From Sternotherus odoratus (Eukaryota > Chordata > Testudines > Kinosternidae), in assembly GCA_032164245.1 (NCBI GenBank), contig JAVMKO010000009.1, forward strand, positions 82,192,712 to 82,256,711: a DNA stretch of 64,000 nucleotides. The letters are read 5' to 3'. Positions within the stretch are counted from its first letter, which is position 1, and the number at the start of each line of letters is the position of its first letter. The translations under genes and the position numbers were made by a program. This document shows, piece after piece, positions 44,570 through 56,105 of this stretch. The notes under the pieces were generated by a model. The model made no database searches and had not been told where the DNA came from. It was given only the letters and a program-made list of their open reading frames with translations.

Positions 44570-45440
44570 CTGGAGTTTAGATTCAGGGAGGTTAAGCCCA
44601 GAAAGGATCATTAGCTCATCTAGTCCGAGGTGTAGAGCCCAGGCCACTCCATTCACCAGAGCCCACTTGTGTGTTCACTAGAACAGGGGTCTCCAAACTT
44701 TCTGAGACAAGGGCCATATTAGATTTTTGAAGGGGCTTCATGGGCCGCTGCCACGGCCCCCCTTGCTCCTCCATTTATCCCGTTTGTCCAAATCATTGCC
44801 GTGCCCCCCCCCCCCTTTACTCCTCCAGCTGCACCGTGGCCCCTCTGCACATGGGGCCGCCAGCGGCAGCTGGGGGGGGGGGGGCTTCTCCTCGAGCCTG
44901 CTCAGCTGGGGCCAGGCGCTGGACAAATTGATGCTTCAGCAGGATCGGGCCCCCGGGCCGTAGTTTGGAGACCCCTGCACTAGAGCATCACCTGTGGTTG
45001 GCTAAAGCATGCCTTCCAGAAAGGCATCAGTCTTGAGATGAAAACATCAAGAGATGGAGAATCCATCACTTCCCTTAATAGTTTGTCCCAATGTTTATCC
45101 TGAATGTTAAAAATATTGTATCTAATTTCAATGTCTAGCTTCAGTTTTCAGCCACTGCTTCTTGTTCGGTCTTTCTCTGCTAGAGTAGAGAGCCCTTAAT
45201 ATATATTTTCTCCCAGGTATTTAAAAGACTCTAATTTAGTGACCTGTCCATGTTCTTTTTGATAAACTAAACAGATAGAGCTCTTTAAGGCTCTCTGAGG
45301 GGCATTTTCTCTAGCCCTCAAATAACTTTTGTGACACTACTTGCACCTTCGCCAACTTTAGAACATCCTTTTAAAAATACAGACCCCAGAATTGAACAGT
45401 GTTCCAGTCTTGATCTCACCAAGAGGCAAAATCACCTCTC
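44570..45440 (-). mobile_element. CR1 LINE fragment, antisense, split by a hAT MITE
   Basis: 45000-45440 contains CTTCCAGAAAGGCATCAGTC, TGGAGAATCCATCACTTCCC, TTCTTGTTCGGTCTTTCTCT, GGCATTTTCTCTAGCCCTCA and CAGAATTGAACAGTGTTCCA, the antisense of CR1. 44570-44683 (GAAAGGATCATTAGCTCATC, then TAGTCCGAGGTGTAGAGCCC) is the continuation of the same element. The two parts are separated by the insertion at 44684-44977. Confidence 0.85.
44684..44977 (+). mobile_element. hAT MITE inserted into CR1
   Basis: 294 bp. Ends CAGGGGTCTCCAAACTTTCT and AGTTTGGAGACCCCTG are inverted. The 8 bp target duplications are CACTAGAA and CACTAGAG (7 of 8). It interrupts the older CR1, giving relative ages. Confidence 0.9.
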
Positions 45441-45509
45441 AACTTTAGAGTTGTGGCTGCTGTGAGGACTAGCTATTGGCTAGAACTGCTGAACAGCAAC
45501 TGCATAGAG

Positions 45510-46093
45510 CAGCGGTCGCCAACCGGTGGTCCGCGGGAAAATTCTGGTGGTCCGCGGCGCCGGGCTCCCTCATGGCCGCCCCTCCGGGCAGGCAAGAGGC
45601 TGCGGCGCCTGTCCCGCCCCGTCGGCCAGCAAGCGCTGGCACGCTCCTGCCTCCCGGCTCACGCCGCGTGAGCCGGGGGGCCCGAGCCGCGCCGATGGAG
45701 TCGGGGGTGCGGGGGCCGAGCTGCACCATGCCACTGAGGCGGCGGGGGGGCGAGCCACGCCGCTGGAGCCGGGGGGGGGGGGGGAGCCCTAGCTGCCCCG
45801 CGCCGCTGGAGCCGGGGCGAGCCGCGCCGCTGGAGCCGAGGCAGGGGGGAGCTGCGCTGCGCCGCGCCGCGCCGCTGAGGTCGGGGGCCCGAGCCGCGCC
45901 GCTGGAGCGGGGAGGGCCGAGGCGATCCGCGCTGCGCTGCTGGAGCCGAGGGGGGGAGGGGCCTGAGCCACGCCGCTGGAGCGGGGGGGGGGGGGAGCCA
46001 CGCTGCTGAGGCCGGGGGGGGGCGAGTCGAGCGGGGGGGGGGGCGCCACGCAACTTTAGTGGTCCGTGAGGACCAAAAGGTTGGCGACCACTG
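45510..46093 (+). mobile_element. hAT MITE with GC-rich interior and perfect 8 bp duplication
   Basis: 584 bp. CAGCGGTCGCCAACCGGTGG at the left and AAAGGTTGGCGACCACTG at the right. GCATAGAG occurs exactly at 45502-45509 and 46094-46101. The interior is a degenerate GC-rich repeat built on CCGCGCCGCTGGAGCCGGGG, which yields spurious open frames. Confidence 0.93.
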
Positions 46094-47654
46094 GCATAGA
46101 GCACTTTACAAGAACACATTACCAGCACATCCAAAGAAAAATACAACTTCCAAACCTCTTACAATTAAAAACTTGATTCCATTTAAAGTCCTCCAAGATA
46201 AAGGAAATTATTATTGTATTTGGAAAACTGTTCAATTTACGTATAAGAAAATAGAAATATATGGAGTCAGAGTGTCATCTCAAACTTTTAAAATACAGTA
46301 TACAAACTCTGGCTCCAGGTCTCAGCTGAGGGTCTTTAAGCAACCTTTACACATCTGATTCTGGATCTGGCTGCCAATTTTACTTATGCTACCTATAAAC
46401 TGCTCCCTACTGAGCCACCAGAGAGTCCAGAAGAGTGAAGATGCAGCATGCTCTGGCCCACCCCTGCATTGCATGAGAGTGGTAACAGAAGGCTATATGC
46501 CAACCTTCCAATAACCTAGAGAATCCTCCTGCCCTGGTAGAATTCACCTTGGTTTCAACCACTTTATGCTGTTGGAGTAGTAAAGAAGCCAGACCCTGGC
46601 TCCAAATTGAGGCCTTTATCTGTGTGTGGGCCCAATAACATGACCAGAGCAGTTGAACTAAGGACTGGATTTCTGGACTCTAAAAGCTTTAAAGAGTCCT
46701 GAAACCCTTACCTCTTCCATTTGTTATTTGTATAATAGTGTTCATCTAGGCTACCAAAAGTTGCCACAGTTACTGCATACAATTTATGCATGCAAGTGGC
46801 AACTAATATCAAAAAGCAAGGAGATGCAATTAAAAGGGAGGAATAAACCTCCATCTGCAGGAGAAGGGATGAAATGCTCGGGGTCAAAGAGGGAAAATGC
46901 TACTGAGGCTTCAATTCTGCAATAAGCTCTGCACAGGCGGACCCCTGTGCATGCAGTCCCCCTGACTTGAATGTATCAGTAGTTCAGACCTTGAAGCTGC
47001 CATTCATTTGCTCTAGCTCAAGTCCACCAGAACTGAAGTCTAGCATAATGAAAGGCTTATTTTAGTTTAGATTGATGTGACTTTGATAATGGCTGAAAAT
47101 AATGGACACCATGGTTGCTAATGTGCACAGAGACAACAGCAGTATGTGGATACTCTATTCCATAATAAAAATCACTTTATTCCAGAATAATTTAGTGTGC
47201 TTTATTCTGGTCCATTTTACTATGCAGACAAGCTCTTATTTTTATGTTCCCTGTCCTGACCTAACTTCACATCTACCAAGATTTTAGCTCTAACAACCTT
47301 CCTTGCTTCTCAACATTTGTATTGCTTCATAGGATACTTTGTTCTCAGCTAGTTGCTATCTGACAGCGACACCAACAAAATCAAAAGATTTGAAAGGCAC
47401 TAGCCATGCATCCTTGAGCATTAAAGGAGCCCAACTTCGGTACCTGATGAGCAATTAGAGTTTGAAAAGCATTTGATGGATCACTCAGGAAGAAATACTC
47501 TAATTTAAATCTCCTTTTACTGCCAGTTCCTGGGCAGTTAAATCCTTCAGTCTCTGCTCTATACTCCCGATCTTGGCCGTGCAATCCAGCCACCCTGACC
47601 AGTTTGGTCCAGGGGCCCTAAACAATTAACACTTAGAACATTTAGGTAGAATTT

Positions 47655-47830
47655 TTAATCTTTAAATCACTGTAAAAATATTAATTCTCACACTGTCTCT
47701 GTGAGGTAGGTATTATTCCTTTCACATGGATAGGAAAACCAACACACAGGCTAAGTGACTTGCTCAAGACACTGGTCTCAGTTCCAGAATTAGAATTCAG
47801 AAGTGTCTGGCTTCCAGTGCTATTTTCATA
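47655..47830 (-). repeat. MIR SINE, antisense
   Basis: CTGTGAGGTAGGTATTATTC, then AAGTGACTTGCTCAAGAC and TTAGAATTCAGAAGTGTC follow the antisense MIR core and tRNA-derived part. Confidence 0.75.
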
Positions 47831-48099
47831 TAGGCCTGCCTCCCTCTATTTCCTCTCTAGGAGGATGAAATATATTTACGTTAAGTGAACGAAAAGATTT
47901 GTTTGTGGCTGAACAAGCTTCTCCCATCTGAAGAGCAAGAAAGAGTTAGCTAGTATCTCTTTCCTCAGTTCCAGCAACCAGGGGAACCAACATAGCAACA
48001 GCAGATTCTGGAATGTTTAAAGACTGCATGGAAGCTACTGGTGATGTTAAGCAAACCAAAGAGAAAGGATGCTCTTGTTATGACACTAATCTGTGTCTA

Positions 48100-48310
48100 A
48101 GAATATTACCGTTCAATTCTTGGTGCTGCTACAGACTTCCTCTGTGACTTGGGGAAGTCAATTAATTTCTCTGTGCTTCAGTTCCCCCATCTGCAAAATG
48201 GGGGAAATATTCTCATTCTTTGTCTGTTTTGTGTATTAAACTATCAACTCTCTGGGGCATGAACTCTGTCTGAACAGCACTAAGCACAATGGGACTTTGC
48301 ATCAATTGTG
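48100..48310 (+). repeat. MIR SINE
   Basis: TCTGTGACTTGGGGAAGTCA, TTTCTCTGTGCTTCAGTTCC and CCATCTGCAAAATGGGG are MIR CORE-SINE landmarks, followed by a diverged 3' part. Confidence 0.8.
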
Positions 48311-48416
48311 CACGTATAATGATCTTCTTGCATGTGCCATTAGCAGGACTTGATCCCAGAGCTTACAGCATCAAAATCACAGAGCCTTGCCATTTGAAAT
48401 TTTAATAGTGTTGTTG

Positions 48417-48605
48417 TGTGGATAGAGCACTGGACTGGGACTCAGAGGGTTTGGGTTATAGTTCCAGCTCTGCCACTGGCTTGCTGAATGATCTTGGGCA
48501 AGTCACTGCACTCTCTGGGCTTCACTTTCCCTATCTGTATAATGGAGATAATGGATACTGACCTCCTTTGTAAAGTGCTTTGAGATTGACTGATGGAAAG
48601 CACTA
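48417..48605 (+). repeat. MIR SINE, nearly full length
   Basis: A tRNA-like head (TAGAGCACTGGACTGGGACT, GTTCCAGCTCTGCCACTGGC), then the core CTTGGGCAAGTCACT, TCCCTATCTGTATAATGG and AAAGTGCTTTGAGAT. A second MIR of the same sense starts 320 bp upstream. Confidence 0.88.
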
Positions 48606-48932
48606 TGTCCTATTATCTGGTAGCAGTAGTAGGCAGTTAGCCACTTGTAGACCAGACAGTTGAAGGGGACGTGAGATGTTATGCCAGTGTATTACACAGA
48701 TCCTATTGAAAATCAAGCCCTTATTTTTGCTGCATGTTGCCGGACTGACCCAGGTCATGCTGACTGCACTCATTTTTACTGACTTTGTAATTACATTATA
48801 GACCTCCATACAATTGTTCTGCTGCTAATTTGTAAATACACTTTTCCTTTTAAAGATTTTCACTTTCTTTTATTTGCTTCATATCTTAGCCTCACCACAG
48901 TCTGTACAGCAGTTAAGAACCTGTAATGGCCT

Positions 48933-48992
48933 GATTCAAAGCCCATTAAAATCAATGGGAGTCTTTCCATTGATTTCAGTAGGTTTTGGATC
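48933..48992. repeat. 60 bp imperfect palindrome
   Basis: GATTCAAAGCCCATTAAAAT followed by CAATGGGAGTCTTTCCATTG and the mirrored TTTCAGTAGGTTTTGGATC. Arms of about 26 bp with a short loop; a similar CTCCCATAGACTTCCATGGGAG lies near 49063-49090. Confidence 0.75.
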
Positions 48993-50496
48993 ACCTTACA
49001 TGGCAGTAACTGAAGGCTGGAGATAAAACCCATATTAACTTGATCCTGAAGACTTTTCCCATGCAAATCTCCCATAGACTTCCATGGGAGTTATGCATAC
49101 AATTGTTGAGTTTGTTCTCAGAAGCTCATGTAAATTCAGCTCTGAATTATGATGGAGATTATACTACAGGTTTAAATATATCCTGAATTCAGCACATTTC
49201 ACACTGATTTATAGGCCGTTCATAAATTTGATGCCTACAGTTGATAACTGTCTTATTTATCTACAAATAATGGAAGCAATATATAACAAGGTAAATAATT
49301 CAAAGAAAGACTGGGATTTTCATATTTACTATCATCCCTTCCGCACACTAGTGAAAATGAAGCCTAAAACGGTCATAAATACAGGAGTAGGGGGATCAGA
49401 GTGCACACAGCTTTATCCGCTTTTCCTGTCCCAGGCATACTGGAAACCACTAACACGGTGTGAGGTCAGGTTTGTGTCCAGCTGATGCAGGACCAGTTCA
49501 GGGGTATCTGCAAGGGGAATGGGCAATATGCATCTGTAACCACTCTGCTAATGACAGCAGAGTCCCTGGAGAGCTACTAGAGACCAGAGGGAAATATGGA
49601 CTGCCCGACACCGCCCAAATAGAGATCCACATGGTTTGAGAATAGATTTTACCTCAGTTTCCTGCATTCCACAGAGTTAGGAGAGGAGTCATGACTGACC
49701 TTGCTGTATAGCTGCCAATCCCTTCTCCCACATGGGATACCACAGTAGAGAGTTTTCCTATGGCCCTTTCCCTCATGCAAAAAATATGTAAGGGGTTGAC
49801 ATTGGGCCATGGCCCAAAGACAAAAGTCAGACCACTTCAGCCTGCATAACAGCAGTCTAATTTCCAGTTAGATTTAAAGACCTGTAACAAGGGGATGGGG
49901 AAGAGATTGGCTGTCCGTATGCTGAGATCATTGTGCTATAATGGCAAGCAAGAAAAGTCTCAACCAAATATCCCAGAAGAGAAAAAATTAATCCAAAAAG
50001 TAGGATTTCAAAACAAGCAGCAGCTGCCCAGACATGGAAAACTTTGTGTGAAGAGTTGCCTCAAAGTTCAAAAGAACATCCCCTCAGGAGGAAAAATAGC
50101 ATCTAAAAACCATTGCTGGGAGTTGATGAGAATGGAACAACTGAAAAGTTCAGTGGTTTCTTGACAAAAAGAAATTAAAACCCTCCTTGGTAATTACATT
50201 TAACTAGGTTGCCAGGCATGAAAAGATAAAAGACAAGACACAGGAACATACACAATTAAACCAGAAGGTGTGTGTTCCAGTTGTACTGTATCTCTGTTAT
50301 CTGATTGCACATAATGTCAGATAAATGTGTCGCTTCTGCTCAGCCACTAATTCTATATGTCTCACTCAGTGTCCTTGTGTAAAAATGGGGACGTAATTCC
50401 TACTTATCTCCCAGGGACATTGGGAGACAATGGACCCAGTTATTGGGTCCACTGTGGTCTTTTTACACCACTTTACCAACACAAAGGGCTGCAAAG

Positions 50497-50691
50497 CAGG
50501 GCTGGCTCTACCCTTTTCACTGCCCCAAGCAAAACAAAACAAAAAAGCATCCAGAGTGCCACCGCCGAAGCAACAACAAAAAAAAGAGGCTGGAATAAGA
50601 GTGTGCCGCCCTAAGAATAGATGGAATGCCACCTCCTGCCGGTGCCACCACAAGCAGATGGTTTCTAGGCTAGTGCCTAGAGCCGGCCCTG
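50497..50691 (+). mobile_element. hAT MITE with perfect 8 bp duplication
   Basis: 195 bp. CAGGGCTGGCTCTACCC and GCCTAGAGCCGGCCCTG are inverted ends. CTGCAAAG is duplicated exactly at 50489-50496 and 50692-50699. Ends are related to those of 21057-21597. Confidence 0.94.
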
Positions 50692-51622
50692 CTGCAAAGC
50701 CAGCAGATCTGGACAGTTGGGAATTCTTCCTGTGTACAAACAATCCTGCTCAGTGTAACAGATCTGCGCCACCTCCCTTGCAGTCCTCAGGGTCGAGAGC
50801 ACAGTACAGTCAGGGAAAGGGAGCATGGCCAGCTTGTGTCTATACTCCAGCTATTCTTGGCTGTTGGAACCATGGGAAGCAAGGCACACATTATAGTAGT
50901 CTTTACACTACCAGGGTATGAATTGAACCCCCAGCCACATTCAGAATTGTGAAGCCAATTTTACTTCCCACTTTCTGGTCCTACGCCAAGCACAGCTCAG
51001 CCAGACGAGATTTAGACCCAGTGAGCTTTGGGGTACTTGGATGAGAGGTGTAGTAGAAGCATGAAGTATTCTTATCCACTGGAAAGCAACCACTTAAATC
51101 AAATACATTTGCAGAGTAGTTTTTGGTGACATTATTCAAGCTATGAGGCAAGAGATGACACAATATATTCTATGGTGATAAAAGCTACATACTTTTCTCT
51201 ATATTCTTGAGTGGAAGATACACAATCTGTAGTACATTAGTACCCTAACGGATTCTGAAGGAAAGGATCTTTAAGGAGCCTACAGTCAGAGTTCTGTTGT
51301 CTAGAGTTGGAAAAGGCATTTCCCTTATAATTTCCCTGTAATTTTTCTTCTTTTAGGAGTTCTGGAAAGTAAATACCCAGTGTGAGAGCATTCACCCTCA
51401 TATTGTGAATAAGTTCACCTAAGCCATACAGTACTCTACACCTCCTATGACTTAGAAAAAATTAAAGATGGGCAATTAACAAGCTGTTGATCCAAACTGT
51501 GCTGAACAAGGGTCAGTATTGTTTTGCATTTAACAATTTTCTATGCGGAGAACAGTTTGCAGCCACGACACTTTTGGAGGAGACAGACTGGACAGGGCCC
51601 CCGTGTATGCTCTTCCTTAACT

Positions 51623-51745
51623 AGGATGACCAGATGTCCTGATTTTATAGGGACAGTCCCAATTTTTGGATCTTTTTCTTATATAGGTTCCTAGTACCCC
51701 CCATCCCCTGTCCCAAGCTTTTCACACTTGCTGTCTGGTTACCCT
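51623..51745 (+). mobile_element. MITE, AGGGTGACCAGAT family, full copy
   Basis: AGGATGACCAGATGTCCTGA ... CTGTCTGGTTACCCT, 123 bp, the same length as the copy at 951-1073. Confidence 0.78.
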
Positions 51746-51894
51746 ATTCCTTGACTGGCCAGAGAAATCACTGCAGAGTGATTGAGCACACTCCCATGCC
51801 CCAGAGTTAAGCAGACTACTTCCTAGCAACATTCCCATCCCTGCCAGCTTTCAAAGCAAGAGACTGCAACTCACACACCATCATAGGACCTAAT

Positions 51895-52117
51895 CACATC
51901 AGCCACACCATTGGGGGCTTGTTCACCTGCACATCTACCAATGTGATATATGTATTATGCCATCATGTGCCAGCAATGCCCCTTTGCCATGTACATTGGC
52001 CATACCGGACAGTCTCTACCCAAAGAATAAATGGACACAAATCTGACATTAGGAATCATAACATTCAAAAACCAGTAGGAGAACACTTCAATCTCTCTGG
52101 TCATTCAGTAACAGACT
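51895..52117 (+). pseudogene. GIY-YIG endonuclease relic of a Penelope-like element
   Basis: Translation gives CTSTNVIYVLCHH near the start, then TVSTQRINGHKSDIRNHNIQ and KPVGEHFNLSGHSVTD before a stop. NVIY-x-L, the RINGHKSDI helix and HFN-x-x-GH-S are the layout of the Penelope GIY-YIG nuclease. The second half of the GIY-YIG signature is scrambled (CHVHWPY), consistent with a frameshift, and stops follow at 52117 and beyond, so it is inactive. Confidence 0.72.
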
Positions 52118-52498
52118 AAAAAGTGGCAATTCTGCAACAACAAAAACTTCAAAAACAGACTCCAACAAGAATCTGCTGAACTGGAATTAATTTGCAAACT
52201 GCATACTATTAAATTAGGCTTGAATAAAGACTGGGAGTGGCTGGGTCATTACACAAACTGTAATCTATTTTCCCATGCTAAGTTTTCTCCTACTGTTACT
52301 CACACTTTCTTGTCATCTGTTTAGAAATGGGCCATCGTGATTATCACTACAAAAGTTTTTTTTCCCTCCTGCTGATAATAGCTCACCTTAATTGATTAGC
52401 TTCTTAAAGTTGGTATTGCAACCTCCACCTTTTCATGTTCTCTGTACATATAATATTATACATAAACACATTTCTTACTGTATATTCCACTCTATGCA

Positions 52499-52545
52499 TC
52501 TGATGAAGTGGGTTCTAGCCCAAGAAAGCTTATGCCCAAATAAAT
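52499..52545 (+). ncRNA. hammerhead-like structured tail (relic)
   Basis: CTGATGAA, a stem-loop GTGGGT-TCTA-GCCCA, then AGAAAGC and a short TTAT loop with GC pair. It resembles the hammerhead core CUGANGA-stem II-GAAA, except for one extra A before stem II and an A replacing the C before GAAA. Penelope-like elements are known to carry hammerhead ribozymes; catalysis here is doubtful. Confidence 0.4.
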
Positions 52546-53269
52546 GTGCCACAAGTACTCCTCGTTTCTCTACGATTGGTGACACTAATTAAGACTAACT
52601 TCAGCATTGCTCTCTGCTCTGTCATTACAAGGTAAATTCAAACCTGAAAAACAGTTAACGTTAACTGTTCACATCTCTTCCTGTTGGCCTTTCTCAATAC
52701 AGAATGAGTTACTGAGCTTTCCACTGTATCACAGTTCTCTTGCTTTTTGTCACATCCTTGCACCCTTTAGGTTTTTGTGCAGTAAATGTAAAGCTTTATT
52801 ATTTCCTATTGCTGGCAAAATACAAGAGCTTTGCAGCTAGATCCTGCTCTTCGGTTACATGTGTGCAACCTCAATGAACTGAACAGGGTTGCAAGAAGAG
52901 AAATGGTCTTTCCACTTCCTTTCTGAAGCTTTCAACAGTTTCCAAGAGCTAAATGCTGGTTATTTCTGTACAAATAGGCAATAATGAACCTTGTAAACTC
53001 TGTCATTGTTGGGTAATATTCTTTGATGCTTTTGTCTAAAAAGGCAAGAGATGTTTATAATGTTATTATTAATAAAGATAATCTTTTGGCTGTTACGTAC
53101 CATCCATGTGAGTTACTGGGAATTTCTATAAGAGTTTGTGTCTCGTGTGTCTTGGACAAAAACAAATCAAAGGAGCAAAAAGAACTCAATGGCTCTTTCC
53201 TATTTCCTGTGTGCTTGTTATCATTTTAGTTTAGCAACATACAGTTAGTTCTATCTAATAGCTTCAAAT

Positions 53270-53710
53270 AAACTAATTTGGATTTATATAGCGCTTTTCA
53301 TCCAAGAATCTCAAGAGGCTGTAGAAAACTGGTTCAGTATGTCTATACTCATTTTACAGATAGAGAAACTTTAAAAGTAAAATCAATGGACATTACAGTT
53401 GCTCAGTATCTCTGAAAAACAGGCCCATAATTTATCTGTGCATCAGTTTCCTAACCAGTAAAATGAGGATAATGGTGCTTACCAATAATTATAAAACTTC
53501 GTGAGATTCTCAAATGAAAAGTATTATTTCAGTGCAAAATGTTAATATTCCTTTAATGTAAGGTATTTACAGTAGTGTCAGGTGCTTGATAGCTCTGAAA
53601 ATCAGGAGAGAAGTGACTTATTTAAGGTCACACACTGAGTATAACGCAGAACCTAGCTTTCCTGATTCCCAATCATGTCTTCTAACTACTAGACAATACT
53701 GCCTCCCATA
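53270..53710. repeat. composite of MIR-like SINE fragments in both orientations
   Basis: 53275-53400 (TTTATATAGCGCTTTTCATC, then CATTTTACAGATAGAGAAAC) and 53600-53705 (AAGGTCACACACTGAGTATA, then TCTTCTAACTACTAGACA) read antisense. 53425-53490 (CATCAGTTTCCTAACCAG, then AAAATGAGGATAATGG) reads sense, so one copy probably inserted into another. Confidence 0.6.
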
Positions 53711-54130
53711 CTGAAATTATAAAGTCTGACCACTGAAGGTGGTTCCGGTTTTCTGATTTTGTGACCCCAACCATCCTCTTTTGTTGTTGTTCGTTCATCC
53801 TTTTAATGTAACTGTTCTCCTACCTGTGAAAACCAAAAAGGTCAGCTTGACAATAAACTGCGTCATTTGGAAATGTTAACACTGTGGACAAAGTATGGGA
53901 GGTTGCCACCCATTTTCTTGAATTTTGGGAGACAATCGCTTGGCAACTTTACACTAAACAAAGTGGATGCAATGAGCTGAACCCACAGCCCTTCTGCAAT
54001 CAAATTACTGCTTTACATTTAGTGCAAATCTGGGGAAATTGTAAATAAACTGGAACACTCAGGCTAGTGACGTACAACTACAGAGAGAAAAAGTCAACTG
54101 TCAAAACCACTTCTTTCAATAAATTCTGTA

Positions 54131-54225
54131 GGCCAGATTCTAAACTCACATTGATGTAAATCCAGAGTAATGTCGATGGAATTACTGTGGGTTTACACTG
54201 GGATAAATTACATCAGAATCTGGCT
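54131..54225. repeat. 95 bp imperfect palindrome
   Basis: GGCCAGATTCTAAACTCACA ... TAAATCCAGAGTAA on the left and TTACTGTGGGTTTACACTGG ... CATCAGAATCTGGC on the right form long inverted arms around GTCGATGG. It resembles a palindromic amniote repeat family. Confidence 0.75.
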
Positions 54226-54449
54226 CTGGTTTTTTTTTCTGTCTTCTCAGACATTTGTTTTTAGCCTGTGTGACAAGAACCAGTAGGATTCTATCAATAC
54301 AGCTATTAAAAATTAGGAGAATGTTGATAGGAGAAGCCCTAGATCAATGCATAGGTTTTTATGTCTGAATTGCTGAATCAGATTTTGTCACTAGAGCAAA
54401 AGACTGTGCTGAGAGGGCAGGGAGCTGCAATGGCCTGGAGAATTTCTTA

Positions 54450-54690
54450 GCCGTAGTCTAAACTTAAAATTTAGATCTACCTACCTATGTTGCTTAGGAG
54501 TGTGAAAAATTCACACTCCTGAGTACTGCAGTGGAGCACTGTGTAGTGTAGACGTCGCTCAGGTTGATGGAAGAATTCTTCTCTCCACCTGGCTATCACC
54601 CCTCGGGGAGGTGGATTACTTTGATGAAAAATCCTTTCTATTGCTATAGGAAGCATCTACACTGAGGCACTGCAGTGTCATAGTGGCAGT
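54450..54690 (+). mobile_element. GTCTACAC-type MITE remnant
   Basis: GCCGTAGTCTAAACTTAAAA, TAGTGTAGACGTCGCTCAGG and CGGGGAGGTGGATTACTTTG; flanked by short self-complementary blocks such as TGTGAAAAATTCACACTCCT. Ends not resolved. Confidence 0.4.
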
Positions 54691-55309
54691 GCTGCAGGTG
54701 GTCTGCTGAAGCGCCTGTGGCAGAGACATGCACTGACAGGCACTGTGCCTCAAGTACAGCCCGTCAAAAAAAATTGAGGAAACAGTTCCTATCAGAAAAT
54801 ACAGTTCCATCAAAGTGAAAACACTCTGTGAAATCAACACCTCCCCAATGAAACGTTTCAGTTTTCCTGTCAAAATGAATGTTCATTTTTAATTTTGTAT
54901 TATATTGCTTAAAATAAAATGTTGAAATTGAACAATGATTCGATTTTGTTCAAGTGTCTCAATCATTCCTCAATTGAATTTGTTCACTATTATCTTTTGC
55001 AGAGAAGATTTAAATTGTTGGGTTTCATTCCAAGTTTCAAAATCTCAGAATTCTCCATAAAATGGAATTTCTGTTCTCTGCACAGCTCTAGCCTCACAGG
55101 GCTTTAATGAGCTGGCATTTTCTATTATATTTCTGTATCTGTCTTTGCTGTTTTGGGCACTGGATGATAGGCAGCTCTGGATGTAGGCAGAATCGAGCAC
55201 TGCTCTTGGGCCTGCCTTGGATGGGAAGCCAGGCAAAGCCGAAACCAGCTAATTGCCAACTTGTTAACCCCTGAGTTTGCACGCAGCCAAACAGGTTGCA
55301 GAACCAATG

Positions 55310-55570
55310 CTCTTAGTTGTCAAAGCTGTCACTGAAGGGTCTGTAAAAGCACTGGGAGGTATAAGTGTACTGCTGTCGCTGCAGCACTGGCAATTGTTGA
55401 CTAAACTGGCATTGCAACAAATCAGTTGGCTTCCCCAGAGCAACCAACTGTACTTTCAATGCCAGTGCACAAATGGCAGTAATTTGGTGTGCTGTGTTAA
55501 CAGGCACACTAGGAAGCTGAAATAGTGATTACAACACCTAAAATCTCTAGTGTAGACAGGGCCCTCTTGA
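55310..55570 (+). mobile_element. GTCTACAC-type MITE remnant
   Basis: Inverted segments (GCAGCACTGGCAATTGTTGA against TTCAATGCCAGTGC) and the end AGTGTAGACAGGGCCCT suggest a remnant of the family seen at 9892-10451. Confidence 0.35.
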
Positions 55571-55894
55571 GATTTATTTTCCAACATGGTCACAGCTAGT
55601 ATTGCTCTGGTAAGGATTTTTGTTTTTTAAACATGCATGCTCACCAAAACTCATACTCCAGACTACACTCCAGAAACGATATCTACACTGGTCTATACTA
55701 TAGCATGGCTAATGAACACAGTTGCAACACAATTTTGCAACTGTGTTACACCTTAGTTACAACAGCTGTCAAGTTTGAAAACAGTTTCAAGCAGTTATAA
55801 ATCCCAGTATGTTGAGGGTTTTTCATCCATACTCGACCCTATTGTGTATTCCTTACTCAGTATAAACTCACACTGCCTTCAGGTTATGATTGAG

Positions 55895-56105
55895 TAAGGG
55901 TAGGGGCCGGTCTACACACAAACATGCACCAAAATAACTAAATTGGTTTTAACTCACACCTTTTGTTACATCAGTGCAAGTATGTGGACGCCCTTATTTT
56001 GGAATAAAAGCATCTAAATCCAAAATTGCACCAACATAATAAAATATGTGAATTAAAACTGATATAGATATTCAGTTACAAGTCTGTATGCAGACCTACT
56101 CTAAA
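55895..56105 (+). mobile_element. GTCTACAC-type MITE remnant
   Basis: Starts GGGGCCGGTCTACACACAAA and ends GTATGCAGACCTACTC, with AAATTGGTTTTAACTCACAC near the left and GTGAATTAAAACTGATATAG near the right as inverted arms. Confidence 0.45.

Larger units (their letters stand above)
51850..52590 (+). mobile_element. Penelope-like element 3' end
   Basis: An endonuclease relic (51895-52117), then about 380 bp of 3' region, then the structured tail CTGATGAAGTGGGTTCTAGC at 52499. The order of GIY-YIG endonuclease followed by a short 3' region fits Penelope-like retroelements. Strongly 5'-truncated. Confidence 0.72.

Noticed and set aside
43968..44681. 237-codon and other open frames opposite INTS6L exon 1
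   Set aside because: Antisense or out-of-frame readings of a CpG island; no similarity to known proteins seen. A non-coding antisense transcript is possible but not supported.
45469..46146. 225-codon minus-strand frame
   Set aside because: Lies in the hAT MITE's GC-rich internal repeat, bounded by the GCATAGAG duplication.
49895..50164. 89-codon basic open frame
   Set aside because: Lys/Gln-rich with no motif and no splice or promoter context; consistent with chance in intergenic sequence.
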